Source: Xestospongia muta (Eukaryota; Porifera; Demospongiae; Haplosclerida; Petrosiidae). From it: DNA of 64,000 nucleotides. The notes beneath the pieces are model-generated. The model saw only the letters and a program-made list of their open reading frames with translations. It was not told where the DNA came from and made no database searches. The position numbers and the translations under genes were made by a program. Below are positions 37,665-50,600 of this stretch, piece after piece. The stretch's first letter is position 1. Each line of letters starts with the position of its first letter. The stretch covers positions 23,938,245-24,002,244 of the forward strand of contig OY848917.1 in the NCBI GenBank assembly GCA_963693285.1, given 5' to 3'.

Positions 37665-38575
37665 TTTTGTCTTACGAATTGTATCAGTTGGTGTAGGTGA
37701 AACTATAAGAGAGAAAGATGAAGCAGGATGACAAAATATTGTAATTACATTTGACAAACATTAAGGTTTCAAATGTTTTGTCAGTTAATCTGCACCTGTC
37801 AGGACAAAAGACTTTACCAGGAATGTTGAAGTCTCTCAACAGGTGCAGAACAAGCTGAGATACAAAGATATATAGAAACTTTTTTTGAAATAGCCTCGAA
37901 TCTTTTCTCATTCAACTTCCAGAATAAAAAAGAGGGTTTTCATTTTGTTGTAAGCATGGCATTGACAAATATTTTTCTATCTGAGATTCAAATGACACAG
38001 AAGATGAGTTGGTTGTGGTTGTACTAGGACCTTGCATTAATGTGTTAAAAAACCCTTACTAGTTTTTAACTAGACTGACTCACTAGGACTGAAGATATAT
38101 CTTTTTTCTTTGTTTTTATACTAATCTCATGACATCACAGTAAATGAATGAATCATGTATATGTGGAGCTTTTGAAACTCCTTTGATATATTAGAAGACC
38201 AAATGTGTTAAACATAAAGTATTTATGATGTATTTTACACAATTATGAAATAGCTTTCCAACCAAATACAAATACAAATACTACTAGTAAAATACAAATA
38301 CAAAAACAAATACAAATAATACTTAATTCATAAAGTAAAATCAAATATAAATACAAATACTTAAAATAGTGTATTTAAATATGACTAAATACAATTACTA
38401 TTGTATTTAACCCAAAACTTGATGACAACCAATATCAGCTATATCATGACAACAATCATTCCAAATATGACAGGTGTGATCACAATAGCATCCATTATTG
38501 TTAGAATGTTGTGACACTGACATTACACAACACCCAGAATAGCTGAGATTAAGTGCCAAACATGAGCCTAAAATT
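37665..38575 (-). pseudogene. Somatomedin-B-like exon split by a hAT-derived insertion
   Basis: 37678-37734 is the 3' part of an SMB exon (tail TPTDTI, donor GTAAGA) and 38421-38571 is its 5' part (GCCVMS, GCYCDHTC, NDCCHDIADIGC). The conserved PPCSNN reads QHSNNN, so a cysteine is lost. The two halves meet across the insertion with an 8-bp duplication. It lies downstream of the terminal exon of gene 2, so it is an orphan exon. Confidence 0.75.
37735..38420 (-). mobile_element. Internally deleted hAT element with 8-bp target duplication
   Basis: GATGACAA occurs at 37727-37734 and again at 38421-38428, directly flanking the insert; uninterrupted SMB exons have it once. 8-bp duplications are typical of hAT elements. 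The minus strand holds a frameshifted transposase C-terminus: IEKYLSMPC, then SAPVERL, then CRLTDKTFETLMFVKCN, the hAT dimerisation region. The other end is rich in ATACAAATAC repeats, as in many hAT termini. The low-coordinate terminus lacks a clear inverted repeat and may be truncated. Confidence 0.7.
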
Positions 38576-38785
38576 AACATAATATGAACAGTTTATTTCA
38601 TAATGCTCACTTACCTGAAGGAACAGTTGGTGTAGGCATAACTATAGAACTATTGAAAAAAGATGAAGAACTTGTTGGAAGAATTTTACTACTTGTCAAA
38701 GGAGATGAAGTTGGAGATTCTGTGACTAAATAGAAATGGCAATAAAATTGATTTAACATAAGAGATAACTTTGTGTATTTTTTAT

Positions 38786-38791
38786 TATATA

Positions 38792-38845
<54 letters not shown>
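38786..38845. repeat. (TA)n microsatellite
   Basis: Near-pure TA tract directly beside an inverted fragment of the mosaic array (38851 onward). Confidence 0.95.
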
Positions 38846-38847
<2 letters not shown>

Positions 38848-38850
38848 CTT

Positions 38851-39385
38851 CCTCTCCTATGGCTTCACCTACTCCGGATGATACACTTAGTAAGACAAAA
38901 TCTGAAGCTCATAAATACATTATAGTCATAGTTTTCTTAATAAGTTAACTTTAATAAATAACAATACATGATTTTGTTACATTCTGGATCAGGATTCCAC
39001 ATTGAATATAGTGGGTCTGGTCTAAATGGTAAGTGACTACTTATTACCATTAGAGTATATTTTGTTAATGCATTTTACTACAATGAAATTTCATATTTAT
39101 AAGCATTTGTCACAAAACAATGCTATATCCAAATATGTATGTACATTCATGCCAACTACAATAATAAGATTGTCATGAACTTTAATAATTATTTAAATTA
39201 CTTATGTTAGGATTTTTAAATAAAGTGTTTATCCTTATATCTTATTTGATTTTGGATTGCCTGCCAAAACAATCATTTTCTTTTGTTTGCTTTGAAGATA
39301 AAATGTTATAGTAGTCACATATTAGTTTAGTCATACATTAATTTTATTTGCTAATTCTTACTTTATTATTATATAACTAGTAATA
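38851..39385 (+). pseudogene. Inverted fragment of a mosaic-gene array
   Basis: The plus strand carries what every other array has on the minus strand: the 3' end of an SMB exon (38851-38889, SPMASPTPDDTLS then GTAAGAC), a Gly/Ser linker exon near 38983-39030 (GSG...SGLNG then GTAAGTG) and array intron sequence up to about 39385. Both exons are partial or orphaned. Confidence 0.7.
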
Positions 39386-40839
39386 CATGGATGTGCAAGA
39401 TTTTTCTTGTGGAGTGATAGGCTAGATTTAATGACAAATGTTGTGGTTATTTCTTTCCTTAGTCTGTGGAGGAGAAGGAAACTTTAGTTCTGTAGTATAA
39501 TTTTTGTATACCTAGCTAGTCTTTTATCTTATTCACATTTTCACTGCTCTAGATGTCTTAAATGCATCTTTTAATTGTTTTAAATATGTCTGCTTATTTT
39601 CCTTTCTTTAAGTTTATCACATTGGTAACATTAAGTAAACATTTTCACTGTGACCATAACTGGTCACATTCTTTTGCATACCTGTGTTTCCGGTTCATGT
39701 CTACTAATATATTATTAATTAATTTTTGGGAAAACTTTTAAAACAAAACTTAGGAAGGGTTATTCATTGACAACATTAATGTGAACATGTTCTTGCATTG
39801 AGCTGGATAACACATGCCAACGTTAACGAGGTAATTTGCATAAGATATTGTGCACAAGAATAACATTCTTTACAGAATCCCAAGTTGGCAGATTTTTTAT
39901 TGCACTTTTAGATCATTATATGTTGTACTATATCGTACAACATGAGATTCATACTAAACTATTGTTTGTGACCATCAATGTTCTTTTAAATGTTGGCTGG
40001 CTTATAATGTTTATGTATTCATACAATAAAGACAGAGCCAATAAAACGTATCATGAAATCAGAATCTCTCAGGTTCTATTATTCAATTATAAATCTGCTA
40101 AGGGGCTTATATAGATATGCCTATCATAATCCATCTTTAAAAGGTCGTTGCATGTTTATGAATCTTTCATTAAATGGTATGCTTTCAGTTTATTGATAAA
40201 CAAAAACATATTTATTATGATTAAAATGAAACATGAATGTATGGATGAATGAGATTAATGAATAAGTAGATTGATATATGGATAAACACTCAGGACATTT
40301 AATCTATTGAAGTTTTTTTCTGTTTCTATTCATCAAATATAAATATTTCTCATAATACATCAGTTCAAGAATTATTCTGTATATTAGTGAGGCCACATCT
40401 CTTCTAATACCTGAAAAGGAGGAGACATCTCTTTAGTCCACTCTCTGTCTTTGTTGGTAGCTGTGCACTCAAAACCTCTCAATTAACAATTTTGTAAAAG
40501 GGCATACGAGTGTTCACTGTAGTGGGACACCGTAGAGGCCACATGATCCTTCAATTAAAACAATATGAAATCACAAGTTACTAAAGTTAGAATCAGCTAG
40601 CTTTGCCTTACTGAAATTTTAATCAAAATATATAATACTTTATGGTCTATGTATGCTCTATGATAAGGCTAAAGTGGTAGGCAGAGCCTGCACATATTGA
40701 TTGGTGTAAGTGATAACCGTGAGAGATGTGAATGAGAAGTGCAAGAGAAAGTGATAATGACCTAAAACGAACATTATCGTAAGAAACATGACAATTCCTG
40801 TACCTCACAAAGACAAGATTGAGCAAGAACTGTTATATG
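39386..40839. other. Region with no recognised gene
   Basis: A 92-codon open frame at 39836-40114 (plus) has hydrophobic stretches but no recognised similarity and no splice context. I see no other structure. Confidence 0.4.
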
Positions 40840-41380
40840 ACACTCAATCTATTGATGAAGTCATGTTTTTAATTGTGGCTGAAGAGGTTTTTGCTCTTGC
40901 AGATGTGGCACTATTTTCTGAATCGGTATTTGTCTCTGAAATTGCTTATGCCAATCTCTAGGGCTTTCTTGTACGTAAGATTTGTTTCTTGGAGTACATG
41001 TATGAGGTTATCATTAAATACCACATACTAGTCGTTCGCTAAGCATTTTGTTAAGTTGGTCTCCAAATCCAAAGAATTCTTTGGAGTTTTGAGTTCAGCA
41101 ATGTAAATTGCAACAGATTTGCCGGGTGTAGGAGGCTTTCGAGGAGAGGGTATGTAAATGGCCAACGTATAGTCAGCATATGGATCACTTCTTCCCTGGA
41201 TTCTGAATATCCCCTGCAGTAAAATAAAACTCTAGCCATTTCAAATACAATTTCCACATTTCAGTACTAGTGTTAAAAGCAGAGATCTTCCATGTGTTGC
41301 CATCAGATATAGGTTTATACTTGTCACCAAATATGTTATGACTAATAATAATGTATAGAAAAGTCCACAATTACAATGAA
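40840..41380 (-). pseudogene. Decayed Ty3/gypsy-type gag fragment
   Basis: The minus strand reads KLYLKWLEFYFTAGDIQNPGKK, cut short here as WLEFYFTAGDIQNPGKK, then in another frame GKSVAIYIAELK and NLTYKKALEIG. These match gag-like proteins of Ty3/gypsy elements (W..Y..R.E.YF.A.DI, G.SV..Y.AEL, LTY.KALEIA). Frameshifts and stops throughout. A shorter copy lies at 18590-18740. Confidence 0.6.
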
Positions 41381-41533
41381 CTAGACACAACATTACAAAA
41401 CACAGAACTAAGAATGCTACAAAATAACTAACTTATATAAAGAGACAAAACAGGAAGTTACAATTGATCATGTAATACACTACATATTAATAGTTATAAA
41501 TATTAAGTTACAGCACAATTGGACTAGGTGACA

Positions 41534-41694
41534 CTAAGTTGAAGCAGGATGACAACCAATATCAGCTATATCACTACAACAATTGTTCCAATTGTAACAA
41601 TATTGATGACAATAGCATCCATTATTGCTACAAATTGGTGACATGAACCATACACAACATCCAGAATAGCTGAGATTAAGTGCCACACATGAGC
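41534..41694 (-). CDS. Terminal somatomedin-B-like exon, gene 2
   Basis: 161 nt from acceptor to TAG. GCCVWFMSPIC, GCYCHQYC (His for the usual Asp), NNCCSDIADIGCHPAST-stop. The Asp before CC is Asn, so this last domain is the most divergent of the gene. Confidence 0.8.
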
Positions 41695-44600
41695 CTAAAA
41701 TTAACATAATCTAAACAAATTAATTTAATTAATAGTGCTAATTTACCTTTAGTAGGTGGTGTAGGTGTAACTATAGAACCACTTAAAGAAGATGAAAAAG
41801 TTAATGGAAGATGTGTACTAGTTGTCAAAGGGTATGGAGATTTAAATTCTGTGTCTATAAAAATTTTTTATATAACATAAGAGGGTAATTGATCACAGTC
41901 ATCATATTAATAAATAAATTTAAAATTATATTATAATTAATTTTTTTTAAAAATTATAATTATTATAATTAAGTCAGAAAAAGTAACAAACTTTTGACAA
42001 TACTAAAATGTGACTACAATGATACTTGGATATAAAAGTAAAATAAGAGAAATGATTTTGTCATGCTATACAATATAAAAGCAAATAAAAATTAGGAAAT
42101 ATATTTTATTTCATAAGAATTGTCTACATCACTACTTTTAATGATTTTATAAGGTTATGGATTGGAATTCATAATGCTCACTAACCTTGAGTAACAAATG
42201 GTTTATTAGTTGAAGGAAGTGAAGCAACTAGAGAGTAAGAAGAAGTAGGATGACAGCCAATATCAGCTATATCACTACAACAATCTTTGGCATTGTAACA
42301 GTCTTGATCACAAAAGCATCCATTATTGCTACAAGGTGGTGACAAGAAAAATATACAACATCCAGAATAACTGAGATTAAGTGCCAAACAAGACCCTAAA
42401 ATTAACATCATATGAACAAATTAAGTTAATTCATAATGCTCACTTACCTGGAATAATAGGTGTAGGTATAGCTATAGATTCACTTAAAGAAAATGAAAAG
42501 CCTGTTGGAAGATGTGTACCACTTGTCAAAGGATATGGAGTTTTAGATTCTGTGTCTATATAAAGATCACAATTAAATTGATATGATGTAAGAAATAAAC
42601 TGATCAAATCATCACATTAGTAACTAAATATGCTACCACTTTATATGTTAACTTTTGGAAGAAACATTTATTATTATACAATAATTATAATAAAATTAGC
42701 AATAAATTAATGTTTGATTTGGCTAAAATGTACTAATTATAAGATGTTATCTTATAAAAAGCAAACACAAAAAATGTTTGTAATGGCATGTAATCTAAAA
42801 GCAAACAAGAAGATTAGAAACACATTTCATATCATAAATTCCAACATTAGTAACTTTAATAATAAGTTTATTATGATTTTGCCATCAGAATTGGTAGGTA
42901 TGTACATTGTTGAATATAGTATTGTTTTGCTAAACATGTTTATAAGTATGAAATATGTAATGTAGTCAAATAAGGCCATAATATATACTTTGATCATGAA
43001 CAAAAATGGACTAACCATTTAGGCTAGACCCTATATCATATCCTGAGCAAGATTCAGGACGGAATAATATATAAAATGGTGCATACACATGAAATTAAGA
43101 AGTTTACCAAATTATGTATTGTTTATTAATGAAAGTTAATATGTTTAAATATTTGTGATTAATATATATTGTATAAGCTTATGATTCTGTCTTACCAATT
43201 GTATGAGTTGGTGCAACCATAAAACTATTTAAAAAAGATGAAGAACTTGTTGGAAGAGTTGTACTACTTATCAAAGAAGATAGAGTTGGAGATTCTGTGA
43301 CTAAATAGAAATGGCAACAAAATTGATTTATCATAGGAGACAAATTGATCATAATCATCACATCAGTAACTCAATATGCTACTATTTAAGACTTGAAAGA
43401 TGACATCACAATAGAAATCATGTTAAGATGGCATGATAAAATATATTATAACATGATAAAAATATAATTAAAAAGGTAATTTAATTCATAATGCTCAATT
43501 ACCTTTAGGAACAGTTGGTGTAAGAGTAACTGTTGAACTACTGAAAAAAGATGAACTTGTTGGAAAAATTGTACTACTTATTAAAGGAGATGGAGTTAGA
43601 TATTCTGTGACTAAATAGAAATGGCAATAAAATTGATTTATAATAGGAGACAAACTAATCACAGTCATCACATCAGTAACTCAAATGCTACTATTTAACA
43701 CATAAAATATGACAGAATAAGAGAAATTATTTTAAGATGATATGATAAAAAATATTAACAAATTTAATTTAATACATAACACTCACTTACCTTGATTAAC
43801 GGTCAGTGAAGGTGTCATTAGAAAACTACTTAAAGAGGATGATAATTTTTCTACTGAACTAGTTGTTATAAGGGACGGAGACATAGATTCTGCATCTATA
43901 TAAAAATGACAATAAAATTAATATACACATGAAATTAAGAAATCTACCAAAATTTCTATTTTTTTGTTAATTAAAGTTAATTTATTAAGAAAATTGTGAC
44001 TATAATGTATCAAATGAGCTACTAATTTTGTCTTACTAAGTGTTTCAGTTGTAGTGGTCAAAACTATAGTAGAGGAAGAAGAAGCAGGATGACAACCAAT
44101 ATCAGCTATATCACTACAACAATCATTATGATTGTGACAGGATTGATCACAATAGCATCCTTTATTGCTACAAGGTGGTGGTGACATGGACCATACACAA
44201 CATCCAGAATAACTGAGATTAAGTGCCAAACATGACCCTAATATTAACATAAACAAGTTAATTTTATAGTAATTTCATACCTGGAAGAACAGCTTGTGTA
44301 CTACTTGTCACAGGATATGTAGTTATTGATTCTGTGTCTATATAACAATGGCATTAAAATTGAAATAATGTAAGAGATCAACTAATCATAATCATCACTC
44401 AGTAACTACCTATTCTATACTTTACATATGTACACATGAACTGTTACTAAGAAACCTTTACTATTATATAATAATTTTGTGAGAATTTGCAAAAACATAT
44501 TGTTAAAGATTTAAAGTTTTTATAAATTCTGTGACTATTGTAATGAAAGAGCTTCTGTTTTGCCTTACTACGTGCATTAGGAGAAACCTTTATAATAATA

Positions 44601-47600
44601 TAATGATTATGTCAGAATTTGCAAGAAAATTAATATTTGACTAAACTAAAATATATCTACTATATGATTTGATTATAACAGCAAATGTAAGAGAAATTAG
44701 TTTGTCATGGCATGCAATCCAAAAACAAATAAGAAATTTTATTTCATAAGAAGTCCTTACATCAATAATTTACTAACCAACTAGGCCAGACCCTATGCCA
44801 GATCCTGAGCCAGATACAGAAGCTGTGTAAACTGGTGAATGCACATGAAATAAAAAAGCCTACTGAATTTTATATTGATTGTTAATTAAAGTTAATTTAT
44901 TAAGAAAACTCTGATTATAATGTATTGCATGAGCTACTGATTTTGTCTTACTAAGTGTTTCAATTGTAGTAGTCGAAACTATAGGAGAGGAAGAAGAAGC
45001 AGGAGGACAACCAATATCAGCTACATCACTACAACAATCATTATAATTGTGACAGGATTGATCACAATAGCATCCTTTATTGCTACAAGGTGGTGACATG
45101 GACCATACACAACATCCAGAATAACTGAGATTAAGTGCCAAACATGACCCTAATATTAACATAAACAAGTTAATTTTATAGTATCACTTACCTGGAAGAA
45201 CAGTTGGTGTACTACTTGTCACAAGATATGCAGTTATTAATTCTGTGTCTATATAACAATGGCATTAAAATTGAAATAATGTAAGAGATTAACTAATCAT
45301 AATCATCACTCAGTAACTACCTATTCTATACTTTACATATGTACACATGAACTGTTATAAAGAAATCTTTACTATTATATTATAATTTTGTGAGAATTTG
45401 CAAAAACATATTGTTTATGATTTAAAGTTTTTACAAAATTCTGTGACTATTGTAATGAAAGAGCTTCTGATTTTTCTTTATAATAATATAATGATTATGT
45501 CGGAATTTCAAATAAAATTAATATAAGAAATTTTATTTCATAAGAAGTCCTTACATCAATAATTTACTAACCAACTAGGCCAGACCCTATGCCAGATCCT
45601 GAGCCAGATACAGATGCTGTGCAAACTGGTGCATGCACATGAAATAAAGAAGCCTACTGAATTTTATATTGATTGTTAATTTAAGTTAATTTATTAAGAA
45701 AACTCTGATTATAATGTATTGCATGAGCTACTGATTTTGTCTTACTAATTGTTTCAATTGTAGTAGTCGAAACAATAGGAGAGGAAGAAGAAGCAGGATG
45801 ACAACCAATATCAGCTATATCACTACAACACTCATTCATTTTATGACAGTTATTATCACAATAGCAACCATTATTGCTACAAGGTGGTGACAGGAACATT
45901 ATACAACATCCAGAATAACTGAGATTAAGCGCCAAACATGAGCCTAAAATTAACATAATATGAAAATTTTATTTCATAGTGTTCATTTACCTGGAAGAAC
46001 AGTTGGTGTAGGTGTAACTATAGAACTGTTGAAAAAAGATGAAAAACTTGGTGGAAGAATTGTACTACTTATCAAAGGAGATGGAGTTGGATATTCTGTG
46101 ACTAAATAGAAATGGCAATAAAATTGATTTAATATAAGAGACAAAATGATCCTAAAATTAACATGTATAAGTTAATTTAATAGTGTTCACTTACCTAGAG
46201 GAACAGTTGGTGTACTACTTGTCAAAGGATATGTAGTTATAAATTCTGTGTCTATATAACAATGGCATTAAAATTGAAATAATGTAAGAGATCAACTAAT
46301 CATAATCATCACTCAGTAACTACCTATTCTATACATTACATATGTACACATGAACTGTTATAAAGAAATCTTTACTATTATATAATAATTTTATGAGAAT
46401 TTTGCAAAAACATATTGTTTATGATTTAATTTTTTAATGAATTCTGTGACTATTGTAATGAAAGAGCTTCTGATTTTGTCTTACTAAGTGTATTAGAAGA
46501 AACTTATATAATAATATAATAATTAATATTTGGCTAAACTAAAATATATCTGCTGTACGATTTGATCATGACATGCAATCCAAAAGCAAATAAGAAATTT
46601 TATTTCATAAAAATTCCTAATGGTAATAATTCAATAATGAAGAAATAGTCACTAACCATTTAGGCCAGATCCTGAGGCAGAATCAGATCCTGTATAAATT
46701 GGTGCATGAACAAGAAATAAAGAAATCTACCAATTATTGTATTGCTTCTTAATTAAGCTAATTCAATAATTAATATTGCTAGCTTACCAGGAGAAGCAAC
46801 TGGTGTTTCAGTTGGAGTAGGTGAAACTATAGGAGAGGAAGAATAAGCAGGGTTTTGACAACCAATATCAGCTATATCGTGACAACAATCATTCCAAATG
46901 TGACAGTTTTTATCACAATAGCATCCTTTATTGCTACAAGGTGATGACATGGACATTGTACAACATCCAGAATAACTGAGATTAAGTGCCAAACATGAGC
47001 CTACTATTAATATAATATGGAAGATTTATTTCATAGTGCTCATTTACCTGGAGGAACTGTTGGTGTAGATGTAACTATATAACTACTGAAAACAAATGTA
47101 GAACTTGTTGGAAAAATTGTACTACTTGTCAAAGTAGATGGAGTTGGAAATTCTGAAACTAAAAGAAATGGCAATAAAATTGATTTAATATAGAACATAA
47201 ATTGATCATAACCATCTCATCAGTAACTAAATATGCTACTAATTAACACATGAAATATGATATCATAAGAGAAATTATTTTAAGATAACATAATAAAAAA
47301 TATTATGACATGATTAAAAAAATTAATTTGTAAATGTGGACAAAAATGGATCCAACAGATCCTGGACTTTGTAAGTGAAATAATTATTGCTACTAAAATA
47401 ATTACCATTGCTTCTTGGAATGTTAATTGGATTTAACTTCATGCCTCCAACGTAACTGTGCCCTGCATATTTTCTCCAACCATAAATAGAGACAAACAAT
47501 TTACCATTTGGGTTAGGATGTGCTACTGTATTGGTACCATTAAAAGATTTTGAATAGCCATATGCATAGATAGAACCATTTGAAGCATATATTAGAACCC

Positions 47601-50600
47601 ATGGTAGATTGATAAGAACATTGTTGATCAATAAACTCTGGTTAAAGTAAGCATCATTTGGTACAACCACGTTGTAATAACTAGTATCACTTGACAGTAA
47701 TGCAGAGAACTGGATGGAGTGTTCATATTGTTCTATTGGTGGCACTGTGTTAAGGGAAGGGTCACCAAAGTTACTACCAGCATACCATGTACTAACACCA
47801 ATTTGTGCAACATAGATTGGTTGATCAGAGATAATACTACAGTATACATTGTTGGTTGTGTAAAACCAATTGGTGTTGTTTTCATCAAATTTAATATGTT
47901 CAACATTGTAATTTGTACCACATGTTTTGACTGCATTTGTTTTATTGCTAGTAGCAATCACTTTGTAACTTTGTCCATTGCTTCGACCCATATGAGGTGG
48001 TAAAAGAAATATCTTTCCCCAAGTTATTGTTGGTGTCAGTTGTGTAACAATAGGATCAGCATCACCAGTCCCATCTGGAACTTGGGCAGCTTCATGTCCA
48101 CTGATAATTGTGAGTGGACTGTTAGATATAATTTTAGTTCCTGTAAGATCAGCATGAGGCTTATAAACAAAGAATGTCTGAAGTGAATGAAGAACAAAAT
48201 CAAAAGAATGTCCAGCTGAAACAATCATATTAGCAGAAGCAGTATCTTGAGGATCTGATGGAACAGTAATGTCATTGTTTGGAATTATAGTCACATTACT
48301 GTTATCAAGGCAACCAATAATCATGAACTGACTTGTCTGATCACTCCAACCTAATGTAGACACAACATAGTATGTGTATTGAGTTGTTGGCTGTTTATGA
48401 CATGGAAGAGCTAGATAAGACATGAAATCATACTGAGTACGAGAGCTCAATGCAATAACTGATATTGGCTCTGAGTCTAGAGAGTAAACTTTAAGACCTT
48501 TTCTCCTCCAGGAATAGGTATGATCTAACACTTCATAAGTTGCTGGTATAGCAACTTTATGAGGGTTGTGGTAACTAGTTGTACCCTTATATGAGAAGTT
48601 GTGATCAAGTGATGTGATTTTGAAATTAACAGGAGTCATTTTCATAGTATGAACATATAATGTACGCACATTAGATCCATGTACATATTCATAGAATCCA
48701 ACAATAAGCTCGTTGCTGTATGTACTGGCGTCAATCTGTAGCTCTATAATGAAAAAAAATTACATATGCATATATAAGAAGATAATTAAGATCAATTTGG
48801 ATTTGTTGAACTTACGAAATACATAATTGAGATTGTAATGAATGTATAAAAAGTTTTTAAAAGTAAAGCAAATGTATGGATTGCTATATTTCATTATATT
48901 AAAGAATATAATATATGATATATTAGGGATTGCTATATTATTATCACCTCACATGAAAATAAAATATATACCAGAAAATAAAATTCCAAAAAAATTATTA
49001 AATCCAGGGATTATTGGTAATAAAATGTGTCAAACAAGCCCAAAGTAGAAATGCAGTATTTACATCCTCTCATTGTAGTTACAATATTAAGGTCATAATT
49101 CTTATTCAATGGAATAGTTATGAGAAAATGTTAAGGCAAATAGTACCACAAAAAGCATAAATTAAAAGCTATCCAGTTAAAAAGTAAGTTAGACTCTATT
49201 TGAGAATATGCTCACAACATAGCAAAACATAGCTTTCAACCATAAATATTGTGTTCAAGTACTTTTGTGTGGCTACTTTATAAAACATAATATGTACACA
49301 TGTAGATCCACATGGTTTCTTTTACAGTACAGGATCCTGTTTAAAGGTATACAAATTACAATGGAAATAAATAACAAGGATATCTAGGATATATTAGTCA
49401 GTAGGACACGATTCTATTATAAATAAGCAAAGAGCTGTGATTTTTAAATTGTTAATACATACTGCAATTGCTTGTAACATTGTGACCATAAGTGTTAAAG
49501 AAATGAGCTGAACATTGACCACAAGGTGATGGTACACAAATAGCATCAGGTATGTTTGGACATTGTGCTGTGCCACATGGATTGTTTAGACATTGTACCA
49601 CTTGAACATCATTCTTGCACTTTACTCCTGTTGTAAAAGAGTTAAATTAAATTAATGTAGAAATATATTTAATGAAATGATTTTTGTTTTCAGTCAAATT
49701 TAACAAAGTTAAAACACTTACCACATTGTTGTAGACAGTTATATAAAGTTTCAAAGTTGTTTTGGTTACCATCACAACCACTATATGTAAATTGCTGACA
49801 TCTACCCACAGAATAGTTATAATACCATCGAATGGTATTGTTAGTACATGGACCTCTAACTGGTAATAACAAACAAATATCTACAGAAAATGCAATAAAA
49901 TTGAATGGAGAAGTTCAAAGTAATTATTAATTTGCATAATTTTAATGAATTGTGTACAAAATTTAGTGAATGCTATCCATCATAGTCTGAATTTTACCTT
50001 GACTTCCTGGAATGTTAATTGGATTTAACTTCATGCCCCCAACATAACTGTGCCCTGCATATTTTCTCCAACCATAGATTGAGACAAACAATTTACCATT
50101 TGGTTTAGGATGTGCTATTGTATTGGTACCACTAAAAGTTCTTGAATAGCCATATCCATAGATAGAACCATCAAAAGCATATATTGGAGCCCATGTTGGA
50201 TTGATAAGAACATTGTTGATCAATAAATTATGATTAAAGTAAGCATCATTTGGTACAACCACACTGTAATAACTAGTACCATTTGACAGCAATGCAGAGA
50301 ACTGGATGGAGTGTATATATTGTTCTATTGGTGGTACTGTGTTAAGGGAAGGGTCACCAAAGTTACCACCAGCATACTGTTTGCTAACACCAATTTGAGC
50401 AACATAGATTGGTTGATCAGATATAATACTACAGTATACATTGTTGGTTGTGTAAAACCAATTGCTGTTGTTTTCATCAAATTTAATATGTTCAACACTG
50501 TAATTTGTTCCACAGGTTTTGATTGCATTTGTTTTATTGTTAGTAGCAATCACTTTGTAACTTTGTCCATTGCTTCGACTCATGTGTGGTGATAACAGAA

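Noticed and set aside
39836..40114. 92-codon open frame with hydrophobic stretches
   Set aside because: No recognised similarity, no signal peptide, splice or promoter context; length is compatible with chance in this DNA.
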